Below are positions 52,039 through 60,639 of a DNA stretch of 64,000 nucleotides, in pieces. How positions within the stretch are numbered: the first letter of the stretch is position 1; every line of letters begins with the position of its first letter. A model generated the notes under the pieces. It did no database searches. It was given only the letters and a program-made list of their open reading frames with translations, and was not told the DNA's origin. The position numbers and the translations under genes were made by a program. The DNA lies in contig CAIOGO010000010.1 of NCBI GenBank assembly GCA_903857865.1, positions 124,001 through 188,000 of the forward strand, in the 5' to 3' direction. The DNA comes from an uncultured bacterium (GTDB lineage Bacteria; Bipolaricaulota; Bipolaricaulia; UBA7950; UBA9294).

Positions 52039-53646
52039 ATGAATGCAAACGACGCTCCAGCGAATGCACGGGCCGCTGACGGTTACTTCCTCCGCGCCGA
52101 GAACATCACGAAGGTCTACTCGGACGGTACGGTGGCTCTCCGCGAAGCGACGCTGGAGATCCATCCGCGGGAGATCGTCGGGCTCTTGGGGGAGAACGGG
52201 GCCGGGAAGACGACGCTCACGAAAATCCTGTCTGGACTTCTTCCCCCCACCAGCGGCCGCGTGACGTCACCGAAGGGCGTGGTGCGATTCGCCAGCCCAC
52301 GCGAAGCGCTCGACTTCGGAATCGGGATGGTGCATCAGCACTTCGCCCTCGTGGGCACGTTCACGGCAACGGAGAACGTCGCACTCAGCCACGAGCGCCC
52401 GTTCGCGCGCATCCGGCTGGACCAGGCGCGCGAGCGGCTCGAGGGCCTGATGAAGGAAAGCGGCCTCCACGTCCCCCTCGACGTCCCCGTGGAGAAGCTG
52501 GCGGTGGGAGAGCAGCAGCGCGTCGAGATCCTCAAGGTGCTGTCGCGGGGCGTTCGCCTTCTGATCCTCGACGAGCCGACCTCGGTCTTGACCCCTCTTG
52601 AGGTCGACGAGCTGTTCCTCCTCCTTCGACGTCTCCGCGATGCGGGGACGTCGATCATCCTCATCACCCACAAGCTGAAAGAAGTGCAGTCGGTCACGGA
52701 CCGGATCGTCGTCCTTCGCCGCGGGGAACTCGTGGGAGACGTCAAGACGTCGACGGCAACGACCGAGCGCCTCGCCCAGCTCATGGTGGGCAGGGCGGTG
52801 GAGGGGGAATCGACGGCCGTCGAACTGAGCGCGGAGCAGCTACCGCGCGCCGGCGCGCGGTCGAAGACCGGTTCGTCGGGTGAGAGCATCCTTCACGTCG
52901 CCGATCTCGTAGCCAAGGGCAGCACAGGCGATGTCGCCGTCGATGGGCTGTCGTTCGACGTCCACGCCGGAGAGATCTTCGGCATCGCCGGCGTAGAGGG
53001 AAACGGTCAGTCGGAGTTGGTCGAGTGTCTGACCGGGCTACGCCGAGCGGTCTCTGGCATCGCGACCATCAAAGGCACCGACATCCTAGGCAAAGACCCT
53101 CGCGAGATCTATCGCCTCGGCGTGGCACACATCCCGGAGGATCGCTGGCGGCTCGGTCTTGTTCTGCCGTTCACGCTGGCGGAGAACGCGATCCTCGGTG
53201 TGCACCGATGGAAGGAGTTCCGCGGCCCCTTGTCGTTCATGCGCTGGGGCAGGATTAACCGCCACGTCCGCGAGTTGATGGATCGATTCGAGATCCAGGC
53301 GACGGGGCCGAACGCGCCGGCGAAGAGTTTGTCGGGCGGGAATCAGCAGAAACTAATCGTGGGACGCGAATTGGCCAAGAATCCAGCGATCGTCGTCGCG
53401 TCGCAGCCGACGCGGGGACTCGACATCGGAGCAGCGAAGTACATCCGCGACCTTCTCGTCGAGATGCGCAACAACGGACGGGCCATCCTGCTCGTATCAG
53501 CCGACCTCGATGAAGTGCTGGCGCTCGCCGATCGCCTGGCGATCATGTACGAGGGACGGTTCATGACCGAGTGCGCCCCCACGGATCTGAATCGGCAGCA
53601 GATCGGCATGCTCATGGGAGGCGTGGAACGCAAGGAGGTCGTATGA
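52039..53646 (+). CDS. nucleoside ABC importer, two-domain ATP-binding protein
   Basis: The 535-residue ATPase is of the sugar/nucleoside (NupA, RbsA-like) type with two nucleotide-binding domains. The first has Walker A GENGAGKTT, signature VEKLAVGEQQRVEIL, and LLILDEPTSVLTP. The second begins near 290 (LHVADLVAKGSTGDVAV) with the degenerate Walker A GVEGNGQSE, signature LSGGNQQKLIVGREL and ASQPTRGLDIGA. This asymmetry is normal for the family. The ATG at 52039 lies after the attenuator hairpin. The next permease gene overlaps by four bases. Confidence 0.94.
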   Translation: MNANDAPANARAADGYFLRAENITKVYSDGTVALREATLEIHPREIVGLLGENGAGKTTLTKILSGLLPPTSGRVTSPKGVVRFASPREALDFGIGMVHQHFALVGTFTATENVALSHERPFARIRLDQARERLEGLMKESGLHVPLDVPVEKLAVGEQQRVEILKVLSRGVRLLILDEPTSVLTPLEVDELFLLLRRLRDAGTSIILITHKLKEVQSVTDRIVVLRRGELVGDVKTSTATTERLAQLMVGRAVEGESTAVELSAEQLPRAGARSKTGSSGESILHVADLVAKGSTGDVAVDGLSFDVHAGEIFGIAGVEGNGQSELVECLTGLRRAVSGIATIKGTDILGKDPREIYRLGVAHIPEDRWRLGLVLPFTLAENAILGVHRWKEFRGPLSFMRWGRINRHVRELMDRFEIQATGPNAPAKSLSGGNQQKLIVGRELAKNPAIVVASQPTRGLDIGAAKYIRDLLVEMRNNGRAILLVSADLDEVLALADRLAIMYEGRFMTECAPTDLNRQQIGMLMGGVERKEVV

Positions 53647-54803
53647 GCGAACAAGCGGGGCCGACACAGTCCCGCCTCTTGAGAGGCGTCCACCGGACAG
53701 TTACCGGACTTCATCCCGCCCTCGAGTCCATGCTGGCTGCGCTCATCGGACTCCTCGTTGGCGCCGCCCTCATGTACATGTGGGGATTCAACCCGTGGAA
53801 GGCCTACTGGGCTTTGCTCCGCGGCGCCTACGGAGGGTCGTACGAGTGGGCGAGCACGCTCGCCCGCGCGACGCCGCTCATTCTGACCGCGCTGACGTTC
53901 TCCGTGTGCGTTCGTGCGGGCATGTTTAACATTGGCGCCGAAGGCCAGATGTTCATGGGCGCGATGGCGGCTATCTGCGTGGCGCTGTTCAAGATGCCCC
54001 CCGGAATCCACCTGATCGTCGGGCTCCTGTTCGCCCTGATCGCCGGCGCGGCATGGAGCATTGTGCCTGCCGTGCTAAAGATCACCCGCGGGGTATCCGA
54101 GGTCATCTCGACAATCATGTTCAACTGGATTGCGCGGTGGCTCGCCTTGTACATCGCCATCTTCATCCTCGTGGATCCGTCGCGCGCGGAGAAGACGTTG
54201 ACGATCCCGGTGTCGGCGCGGTTCCCGATCCTCGTTCGCGGCACGGACTTCTCGTACTCGTTCTTCCTTGCGATCTTCGCCGCCCTGGTCCTGTACTTCG
54301 TTCTCTGGCACACGACGATGGGGTACGAAGTGCGCGCCGCGGGACTCAATCCGACCGCCGCGCGCTACGGGGGGATCCGCAACAAGCGAACGATGATCGT
54401 AAGTTTCCTCCTCGGCGGCATCACGGCCGGCCTCGCCGGAGCCACCGTCGTCATGGGAATGCCGCCGAGCTATGCAGCGTTCGGCGGGGGAGCATTCCCC
54501 GAGCTGACGAACATCGGCTTCGACGGCATGGCGGTCGCCATGGTCGGACGCAACCACCCGATCGGCATCATTGTGGCGTCGGTCCTGTTCGGCGGTCTCA
54601 ACGCCGGGGGGCGCGTCATGCAGTTCTACGGGTCGAACCCGGTTCCACTCGAGATGGTGCGCATCGTCATGGGTGCAATCGTTCTCGCGATGTCGATTCC
54701 TGAGCTGATTCGGCTGGTCCCGGCGATCAAGAGTCAGGGGGAGCGGCTGATTGCGACGCTTCGACGGCACGGACGGCCCGCGTCCAAGGAGGGATCCGCA
54801 TGA
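53643..54803 (+). CDS. nucleoside ABC importer permease 1
   Basis: The 386-residue protein starts at the ATG overlapping the ATPase stop (ATGA). It has about nine helices and the BPD_transp_2 pattern: TPLILTALTFSVCVRAGMFNIGAEGQMFMGA, RGVSEVISTIMFNWIA, GYEVRAAGLNPTAARYGGI, and TNIGFDGMAVAMVGRNHPIGIIVAS. It belongs to the same family as BSU NupB/YufP. It forms a heterodimeric channel with the next permease. The C-terminal tail is basic and cytoplasmic. Confidence 0.93.
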   Translation: MSEQAGPTQSRLLRGVHRTVTGLHPALESMLAALIGLLVGAALMYMWGFNPWKAYWALLRGAYGGSYEWASTLARATPLILTALTFSVCVRAGMFNIGAEGQMFMGAMAAICVALFKMPPGIHLIVGLLFALIAGAAWSIVPAVLKITRGVSEVISTIMFNWIARWLALYIAIFILVDPSRAEKTLTIPVSARFPILVRGTDFSYSFFLAIFAALVLYFVLWHTTMGYEVRAAGLNPTAARYGGIRNKRTMIVSFLLGGITAGLAGATVVMGMPPSYAAFGGGAFPELTNIGFDGMAVAMVGRNHPIGIIVASVLFGGLNAGGRVMQFYGSNPVPLEMVRIVMGAIVLAMSIPELIRLVPAIKSQGERLIATLRRHGRPASKEGSA

Positions 54804-55693
54804 ACTGGATTGACCTCGTCAGCCTGCTTCGCATCGCGCTCCACGCGATGGTCCCGATCACGCTGACGGCCGTCGGCGAGATCGTCGGAGAGACAGCCGG
54901 GCTGTTCAACATCGGGCTGGAAGGCATCCTGCTCATCAGCGCCTTTGCCGGCGCTCTCGGCGCCGAGGCCGGCGGCCCGGTGGTCGGGCTCCTCGTCGGA
55001 ATGGGCGTCGGAGCCGCCATCGGCCTCGTCTTCGCGGTGATCAACACGTACTGGAAGGGAACCCAGATGATCACCGGTATCGGCATCAACCTGTTCGCGA
55101 TGGGACTCGTCGCGTTCGGGCTGATCCAGCTCGGGGCGCCGGGATTCCACGCTGTGCCGCGAGCCGCTCAGGTCATCAAGTGGAAGACCGCCATGGGTGC
55201 GATGAGTCCGATCATTCTCATCGCGCTCGCAATGCCGTTCCTCATCCACTGGTTCATCAAACGGACGCGCGCCGGACTGATCCTCAAGGCCGCGGGAGAA
55301 ATGCCGGAAGCGGCTGATGTCGCGGGGATCAACGTGAACAAGGTGCGCCTTCTCGCGGCGACGTTCGGCGCTGCTCTGGCTGGATTGGGCGGAGCGTACA
55401 TGAGCGTCGCGTGGATCGGATCCGTGACAAAGGACCTGTCGGCAGGGCGAGGGTTCATTGCTCTGGCGACCGTCGTCTTCAGCGGACTCAACCCGCTCCT
55501 TGCCTTGCTTGGCGGGTTTATCTTCGGCTTCTTCCAGGGTCTCGCCGAGTGGGTGAAGACGCTACCGTCGAAGCCGATCCCGAGCCAGTTCGTGTCCATG
55601 CTGCCGTACATCGTCACGCTGCTCGTCGTGTCGGGGGCCATCGGCCGCGTGCGGTTCCCCAAGGCGCTGGGCGAGCCGTACAAGCGCGAGTAG
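54800..55693 (+). CDS. nucleoside ABC importer permease 2
   Basis: The 297-residue protein overlaps permease 1 by four bases. It has about eight helices and family motifs GEIVGETAGLFNIGLEGILLISAFAGAL, GTQMITGIGINLFAMGL, and LAGLGGAYMSVAWIGSVTKDLSAGRGFIALATVVFSGLNPLLALLGGFIFGF (the last helical coupling segment is typical). It completes the BmpA-type importer. The operon ends here: no further gene follows within 118 nt, and a separate promoter serves the next group. Confidence 0.93.
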   Translation: MNWIDLVSLLRIALHAMVPITLTAVGEIVGETAGLFNIGLEGILLISAFAGALGAEAGGPVVGLLVGMGVGAAIGLVFAVINTYWKGTQMITGIGINLFAMGLVAFGLIQLGAPGFHAVPRAAQVIKWKTAMGAMSPIILIALAMPFLIHWFIKRTRAGLILKAAGEMPEAADVAGINVNKVRLLAATFGAALAGLGGAYMSVAWIGSVTKDLSAGRGFIALATVVFSGLNPLLALLGGFIFGFFQGLAEWVKTLPSKPIPSQFVSMLPYIVTLLVVSGAIGRVRFPKALGEPYKRE

Positions 55694-55701
55694 GGGCGAC
55701 C

Positions 55702-55730
55702 TTGGCTCCGAGGCTGCTAGGATCTATGAT
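55702..55730 (+). promoter_or_regulatory. promoter of the phnD-like operon
   Basis: TTGGCT at 55702-55707, 17 nt, TATGAT at 55725-55730, giving a leader of about 75 nt. Confidence 0.6.
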
Positions 55731-55746
55731 CGAGGCAAGAGGATCA

Positions 55747-55786
55747 CTCGGCGACCGGCGAGGATGTCCTCGCCGCGTGAGCCGAG
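55747..55786 (+). promoter_or_regulatory. hairpin in the leader of the phnD-like gene
   Basis: A perfect 9-bp inverted repeat (55756-55764 with 55767-55775, 2-nt centre) lies inside a second 6-bp stem (55747-55752 with 55781-55786). It lies between the predicted start of transcription and the AGGAGG at 55800-55805. It may control RNA stability or act as a DNA operator. Confidence 0.55.
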
Positions 55787-55811
55787 GGTAGGGCACTACA
55801 GGAGGTGCGTC

Positions 55812-56813
55812 ATGCGTAGGCTTCTCTCTCTGGCGCTGCTCGCGCTCGTCGCGTTCAGCATCGTGGGACTCGCCCAAGTTGGGACCCAGCAAAAGCCCAT
55901 TTACATGTTGCTCCCGCCGTCGACCGACACGACCGTGATCGGGCCGTCGGGGGACGCGATCGCGGAATACATCTTCCAGCAGACGGGGCTGTACGTCGTC
56001 CCGATCGTCGCCTCGGACTACGCCGCTCTCGCCGAGGCCTTCGCTACGGCCGAGGGTGACGTGTTTGGCATTCCGACAAGCTCGCAGTACTGCCAGATTT
56101 ACGCCGCGACGAACGGCGGGATCGTGCCGACGATGGGCGCCGTCCGCAACGGCTACAGCTACTACTACGCCACAATCTACGCGCTCCGGTCGAAGGGCTA
56201 CACGTCGATTCAGGACCTCGCCGGCAAGACGTGGATCTACAACGACGTCGGCTCGGGCTCGGGGTACAAGTACCCGAAGGTGTACCTGCAACAGAACGGC
56301 GTGCAGTGGGGAAGCATTGTTGAGACGGGCGGGCACGTGAACTCGATGGTCGCTCTGCTGCAGGGCCAGGGTGACTTCTGCACTGGCTACGGCTCGCCTC
56401 CGCTCGCTCCCCAGTGCCTGAAGGATCAGGGCATTCGCTGGGAGTGGGGCGACGATCCCGAACTCATGGTCTGGGACTACTTCCACAACGCCCTCGTCCG
56501 CAATGGGCTCGCCTGGCGCTGTGAGGATCTGCGGTTCGCCGTCCTCAACGACTATCCCGACGTATTCACCCAGGTCGGAATCGTCGGCGTCGTCGGCCCA
56601 ATTCCGAACGACTGCCTCGCGTTCGTGGCGGACTTCCCGGCCGACCTGAGGGACCAGATTACCGCGACTCTCGTGCAGCACATCTTGACCCCCGAGGGCT
56701 TCGCGATCTGGAGCAACAAGAAATTCTACCAGTGGTCGGGCATGGAGCCGGTCACGGACAGCGTGTTCGACCTGATGCGCGCGGTCCTCGGCCTCCCGGT
56801 CCCGCAGCGGTAG
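55812..56813 (+). CDS. PhnD-like substrate-binding protein
   Basis: The 333-residue protein is the binding component of a phosphonate/phosphite-type ABC importer. The ATG at 55812 is six bases after AGGAGG. It has a signal peptide (RRLLSLALLALVAFSIVGLAQ) and a family-typical body: YMLLPPSTDTT, GDAIAEYIFQQTGLYVVPIVASDYAALAEAFATAEGDVFGIPTS, then TWIYNDVGSGSGYKYPKVYLQQNG. The last part is the Ser/Gly loop used for the phosphonate group in PhnD, although the usual S-T-S pattern is altered to S-G-S. No lipobox. The true ligand is uncertain, since neighbouring genes are for nucleosides, not phosphonates. Confidence 0.85.
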   Translation: MRRLLSLALLALVAFSIVGLAQVGTQQKPIYMLLPPSTDTTVIGPSGDAIAEYIFQQTGLYVVPIVASDYAALAEAFATAEGDVFGIPTSSQYCQIYAATNGGIVPTMGAVRNGYSYYYATIYALRSKGYTSIQDLAGKTWIYNDVGSGSGYKYPKVYLQQNGVQWGSIVETGGHVNSMVALLQGQGDFCTGYGSPPLAPQCLKDQGIRWEWGDDPELMVWDYFHNALVRNGLAWRCEDLRFAVLNDYPDVFTQVGIVGVVGPIPNDCLAFVADFPADLRDQITATLVQHILTPEGFAIWSNKKFYQWSGMEPVTDSVFDLMRAVLGLPVPQR

Positions 56814-56843
56814 AACCGAAGTCTGTACGAGCAAGATCGGAGT

Positions 56844-56874
56844 GGGGAGAGAGGAGGTCGCCTCCTCTCTCCTC
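56844..56874 (+). terminator. intercistronic hairpin between phnD-like and phnC-like genes
   Basis: A stem of 14 pairs with one G-U (56844-56857 with 56861-56874), a 3-nt loop, and a TTCG tail. Its core, 11 bp, is perfect. It sits 20 nt before the next start codon, as in the bmpA operon, and probably limits read-through. Confidence 0.7.
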
Positions 56875-56893
56875 TTCGTACGGGAATGGTCGC

Positions 56894-57667
56894 ATGGCTG
56901 AACCGCAACTAGTCATCGAGCATGTAACGAAGGTCTACGAACGGGGGGACGTCCACGCGTTGCGTGACGTCTCGCTCACCGTGAACAAGGGCGAGTTCCT
57001 CGTGCTTATCGGGCTCTCCGGCTCCGGCAAGTCGACACTCCTGCGGTGCATCAACCGCCTGATCGAGCCCACCTCGGGCCGGATCCTCCTGGACGGCGTT
57101 GACATCACGCAGGCGAAGGGCGCTGAACTGCGCAAGATCCGGCGGAGAATCGGCATGGTGTTTCAGCACTTCAACCTCGTGAAGCGGTCGTCCGTGCTGA
57201 CGAACGTTCTCGCCGGGCGGTTGGGGTACGCGCCGCCCCTGCCCACGTTGATCGGGCGCTTCCCGCACGAGGACATGGACCGCGCTCGGCAGAGCCTGGA
57301 GACGGTCGGCCTGGTGGAGAAGATGCACACTCGCGCCGATCAGCTCTCCGGCGGCCAACAACAGCGTGTGGGCATCGCACGCGCCCTGATGCAGGAACCG
57401 GAGTTGATCCTCGCCGACGAGCCCGTCTCGGCACTCGACCCGGCGACGGCCAATTCCATCCTTCAGTACCTGGAGGAGATGAACCACAAGCACGGGGCCA
57501 CCGTCATCTGCGCCCTGCACTTCTTGTCGCTCGCCCGGCGTTATGGGACCCGGATCATTGCGCTCAAGGACGGCGCCGTGGTCTTCGAAGGACTGCCGAG
57601 GGAGATCGACAACGTCCGATTCAAGGAGATCTACGGCGAGGACGCCGAAGAGGTGGAGGTTCGCTAG
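56894..57667 (+). CDS. phnC: PhnC-like ABC transporter ATP-binding protein
   Basis: The 257-residue ATPase has the PhnC layout: [24 protein letters not shown], Walker [36 protein letters not shown] (PhnC-typical), signature [15 protein letters not shown], Walker [14 protein letters not shown] and the switch His in [13 protein letters not shown]. It pairs with the PhnE-like permeases that follow. Start ATG at 56894 lacks a strong ribosome-binding site. The next gene begins directly after its stop. Confidence 0.93.
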   Translation: MAEPQLVIEHVTKVYERGDVHALRDVSLTVNKGEFLVLIGLSGSGKSTLLRCINRLIEPTSGRILLDGVDITQAKGAELRKIRRRIGMVFQHFNLVKRSSVLTNVLAGRLGYAPPLPTLIGRFPHEDMDRARQSLETVGLVEKMHTRADQLSGGQQQRVGIARALMQEPELILADEPVSALDPATANSILQYLEEMNHKHGATVICALHFLSLARRYGTRIIALKDGAVVFEGLPREIDNVRFKEIYGEDAEEVEVR

Positions 57668-59119
57668 GTGAGTCGCCGCTTCCGCCTGCCGAAGGATCGC
57701 ATCGCCGCGCTCACTGCAGATTGGGGGCTCCTCCTCCTCCTTTCCTACTGCACGTACTTCCTGATCAATCACTGGTACCGAGCGACTCACCATGTCTCCG
57801 CGGTGTACAAGATCCCTTTCCCTGACTACGCTTACGTCGTTGCGGTCGTCGCGACGTTCCTGCTCGCGGTCTTATGGGAGAACCTGGGGACCTCGATCGG
57901 CTGGAAGGGCGTCGGCCTCGCTCACGCCGATGAAGCCCATCGCCCGCTCGGGCTACCACGCCGCGTTGCGCACGTCTTCACCGATCTCGCATCGTGGCTT
58001 CTGACCCTTCTCGGGGCGGCGTTCGCTCTCCTTCCGCTCGCCGGGCTTGCGACGCTCTTCTACGGGATCGCATCCCGAACGGGGCTCACGTTCATCCCCA
58101 CCGTCGTCTTCTGGCCTCTGGGCCCCTGGGGCCGAGCCTTAGGTCTGACCGCCGGCCTCATCCTGGCCTTGGCCGTGATCGGTGTGGCCTCCTGGCGGGC
58201 GGCGCGCGGACTCTGGAGATGGCTGTGGCCGGCGCACAAGGACAAGCACCCATGGACAGACCGCATCGTTCGGTCTTGCGTCTGCCGCGCCGCGGACGTT
58301 GAACAGCCAAGTAGGCGTCGGCGTTGGTGGCAGACGAGTTGGGGCCTCATGGCGCTCCTTCTCGCCGGCCTGACGGTCTACGTCGGCTGGCTCGCGACGC
58401 AGATCAACATCGCCACCCTCATCCGCAGGGCCTCTTCGACCGGCGGCTACTGGCAGAAGCTGGCGACGCCGGACTTCAAGTTCTTTCTTGCCGCCGACCC
58501 CGATCTAGGCGACACGTTGCTGAACGGCATCGTCCAGACGATCTTCATGGCCTTGATGGCGACCCTGTTTGGCTTTGTGCTCGCCTTTCCGCTGTCGTTC
58601 CTCGGCGCGAGGAACATGGTGACAAAGAGCCGCCTGGGATGGGGCGTCTACACGTTGATGCGTGGTTTCTTCAACATCGGCCGATCCATCGAGCCGTTCG
58701 TCATGGCCGTCGTGTTCGCAACCTGTGTCGGGTACGGACCGTTCGCGGGAACCCTTGCACTCTTCGTGCATACGGTCGCCGCGTTGGGGAAGCTCTACTC
58801 TGAGCAGATCGAGGCCATTGACCCCGGCCCCGTAGAGGCCATCACGGCGTGCGGCGGGCGCCGCACGCAGACCTTGCGCTACGGAGTCATCCCTCAGGTC
58901 GTCCCGTCATTCCTCGCCTTCACCCTCTACCGCTGGGACATCAACGTGCGCATGGCGACGATCATCGGCATCGTCGGCGGAGGCGGCATTGGGCGGTTCT
59001 TCAACTACTACAAGAATGAGCTGCGCTGGCACGAGGTCGGAGCGGTCATCGTGATCATCGCCGTTGTCGTGTGGGGCATGGACTACATCAGCGGCCGCGT
59101 GCGGGAGAGGATTGCGTAA
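57668..59119 (+). CDS. PhnE-like permease with N-terminal RDD-like domain (1)
   Basis: The start is a GTG right after the phnC stop. The 483-residue product is long for PhnE (about 260-280). The C-terminal part (from about residue 280) is a normal PhnE permease: FGFVLAFPLSFLGARNMV, ALGKLYSEQIEAIDPGPVEAITACGG, VPSFLAFTLYRWDINVRMATIIGIVGGGGIG. The N-terminal part (about 10-110) looks like an RDD domain: an Arg/Asp start (DRIAALTADWGLLLLLSY), two helices, then WENLGTSIGWKGVGLAHADE, matching the RDD pattern GxSxGKRxxGLRVVD. Two further helices follow before the permease. The fusion is present again in the next gene. Confidence 0.85.
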   Translation: MSRRFRLPKDRIAALTADWGLLLLLSYCTYFLINHWYRATHHVSAVYKIPFPDYAYVVAVVATFLLAVLWENLGTSIGWKGVGLAHADEAHRPLGLPRRVAHVFTDLASWLLTLLGAAFALLPLAGLATLFYGIASRTGLTFIPTVVFWPLGPWGRALGLTAGLILALAVIGVASWRAARGLWRWLWPAHKDKHPWTDRIVRSCVCRAADVEQPSRRRRWWQTSWGLMALLLAGLTVYVGWLATQINIATLIRRASSTGGYWQKLATPDFKFFLAADPDLGDTLLNGIVQTIFMALMATLFGFVLAFPLSFLGARNMVTKSRLGWGVYTLMRGFFNIGRSIEPFVMAVVFATCVGYGPFAGTLALFVHTVAALGKLYSEQIEAIDPGPVEAITACGGRRTQTLRYGVIPQVVPSFLAFTLYRWDINVRMATIIGIVGGGGIGRFFNYYKNELRWHEVGAVIVIIAVVVWGMDYISGRVRERIA

Positions 59120-60315
59120 TGGCGCAGCCACTTCGCTCCGGGGCAGGGGGAGGGCTCGTTCGGACTGCGGCTCGGGTCACACGTGCTTGGAGGCGACTCT
59201 GCATCTTCTCGGTCGATGCCGCTTTCCTTGCCTACCTCTTCGTGATGGGGTCCTTCGTCGTCACCCGCATCGCGTCGGGGACCGGCGTCTACATCCCCAT
59301 CCCCGGCGGGTTTGTCGTCCTCCTGGCGATCGCCGCCGCGGCCGTCTGGGGCTCCCTCGGAGCCTCCGTGGGGTGTAGGCTCGTCGAGTTCCTCAGCGGC
59401 AGACCCTCAGCCCCTGGCGGGAAGGTGCGTACCCGACGGGTTCCCCTGGAGGGTAGAGGGGCTCCTCTCGGCGAATCCGTACGCACTCGTGCCCTTGGCC
59501 GGCCTGGTCCGCAGCCGACGGAGGCATCCGTGCCGTCGCGCTCACCTTGGTACCGGACACTGTGGGGGTGGAGCATCGTCGTCGCCATTGTCGTCACCCT
59601 CGCGGCGGCGACCGCCATTACGCGAGTTGACTTCTCCCGCCTTGCGCAGAGCTTCCCAGACGCGGCGAAGATCCTGCGGCGGCTTCTACATCCGGACCCA
59701 TCGATCCTCGGGGAAGTCGTTCTGCTCACCCTGGTCACCGTCTTCATGGGACTCATGGCGACGCTGCTGGCGATCCCCGTCGCGGCATTGCTCAGCTTCC
59801 TCGCGGCGCGCAACTTGGCCCGCGGCCCGGTGGGCAGCCTGCTCTATACCGTCGTCCGCGCCGCGGCAAGCATCGTGCGTTCGATCGAACCGATCATTTG
59901 GGCCATCGTGTTTGTCATATGGGTGCGCCCAGGCCCGTTCCCGGGCGTGCTTGCGCTCTTCGTGTGCTCGATCGCCGACCTGGTGAAGCTCTACTCCGAG
60001 CAGCTCGAGTCCATCGACCCCGGCCCGACCGAAGCGGTCACGGCCGTTGGAGGGCGCCGTCTTCAGGTTCTCCTGTACAGCATCGTCCCGCAGATCATCA
60101 ATCCGTATCTCTCGTTCACCCTCTATCGCTGGGACATCAACGTCCGCATGGGAACCGTCATCGGCATGGTTGGGGGAGGCGGCATCGGAATGCTGCTCAT
60201 GCAATACGTGCGCGTCAACGAGTGGGAAGAAGTTGGCATGTGCCTTCTGGCGATCATCGCCGTAGTCTGGTCGATCGACACCCTGTCGGCGCGCCTGCGC
60301 GAGCGGCTGAGCTAG
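59119..60315 (+). CDS. PhnE-like permease with N-terminal RDD-like domain (2)
   Basis: The start is the ATG at 59119, overlapping the stop of the first permease by one base. The 398-residue protein again has a normal PhnE part (about 190-398: ALLSFLAARNLARGPVGSLLY, DLVKLYSEQLESIDPGPTEAVTAVGG, YLSFTLYRWDINVRMGTVIGMVGGGGIG). An N-terminal segment of about 95 residues resembles a worn RDD domain (RRLCIFSVDAAFLAYLFVMG, then WGSLGASVGCRLVEFLSG). Between them is a basic, low-complexity linker. It forms a heterodimer with the first permease, as PhnE1/PhnE2 do. Confidence 0.83.
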   Translation: MAQPLRSGAGGGLVRTAARVTRAWRRLCIFSVDAAFLAYLFVMGSFVVTRIASGTGVYIPIPGGFVVLLAIAAAAVWGSLGASVGCRLVEFLSGRPSAPGGKVRTRRVPLEGRGAPLGESVRTRALGRPGPQPTEASVPSRSPWYRTLWGWSIVVAIVVTLAAATAITRVDFSRLAQSFPDAAKILRRLLHPDPSILGEVVLLTLVTVFMGLMATLLAIPVAALLSFLAARNLARGPVGSLLYTVVRAAASIVRSIEPIIWAIVFVIWVRPGPFPGVLALFVCSIADLVKLYSEQLESIDPGPTEAVTAVGGRRLQVLLYSIVPQIINPYLSFTLYRWDINVRMGTVIGMVGGGGIGMLLMQYVRVNEWEEVGMCLLAIIAVVWSIDTLSARLRERLS

Positions 60316-60527
60316 TCGCTGCCCGAGAGGAGGCCTTCGAGGTACTCCTGGATCTCTTCGAGGCCGTACGTCGTCTTCATCACCTTGTAGTCCTCGAGCC
60401 AGGCACTCTCGATCGTGTCGTCACGGCGGATCTCGACGTCGGTGATGTGAAACGCGTCCATCATCGTTCGAGCCTCCTCCTCGATCTGGCGATCCTTCAC
60501 GCGGAAGAGAAACCGTGGGATGTGCAC
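60312..60527 (-). CDS. small hypothetical protein (71 aa)
   Basis: The 71-residue product starts with a GTG at 60527 after a GAGGTGG (60533-60539). It is acidic and helical, begins HIPRFLFRVKDRQIEEEARTMMDAF and ends GLEEIQEYLEGLLSGSD. Its stop overlaps the 3' end of the second PhnE-like gene by four bases, so the two are convergent. I recognise no family. Codon use looks normal for the window, and the size, ribosome-binding site and fit between genes suggest it is real. Confidence 0.6.
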   Translation of the reverse strand: MHIPRFLFRVKDRQIEEEARTMMDAFHITDVEIRRDDTIESAWLEDYKVMKTTYGLEEIQEYLEGLLSGSD

Positions 60528-60602
60528 CTAGACCACCTCGTCCCAAGTATACCCAGCGGGCCGACGAGACATCGAGTGCGGTGCCGAAGGACTCGCCGCC
60601 CA

Positions 60603-60631
60603 TTGATCAGTCGCTGTCGTCGTCCTAGAAT
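60603..60631 (+). promoter_or_regulatory. deoA/pdp promoter giving a leaderless transcript
   Basis: TTGATC at 60603-60608, 17 nt, TAGAAT at 60626-60631, with the ATG at 60640 only 8 nt after the -10 box. Confidence 0.6.
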
Positions 60632-60639
60632 GCATCACC

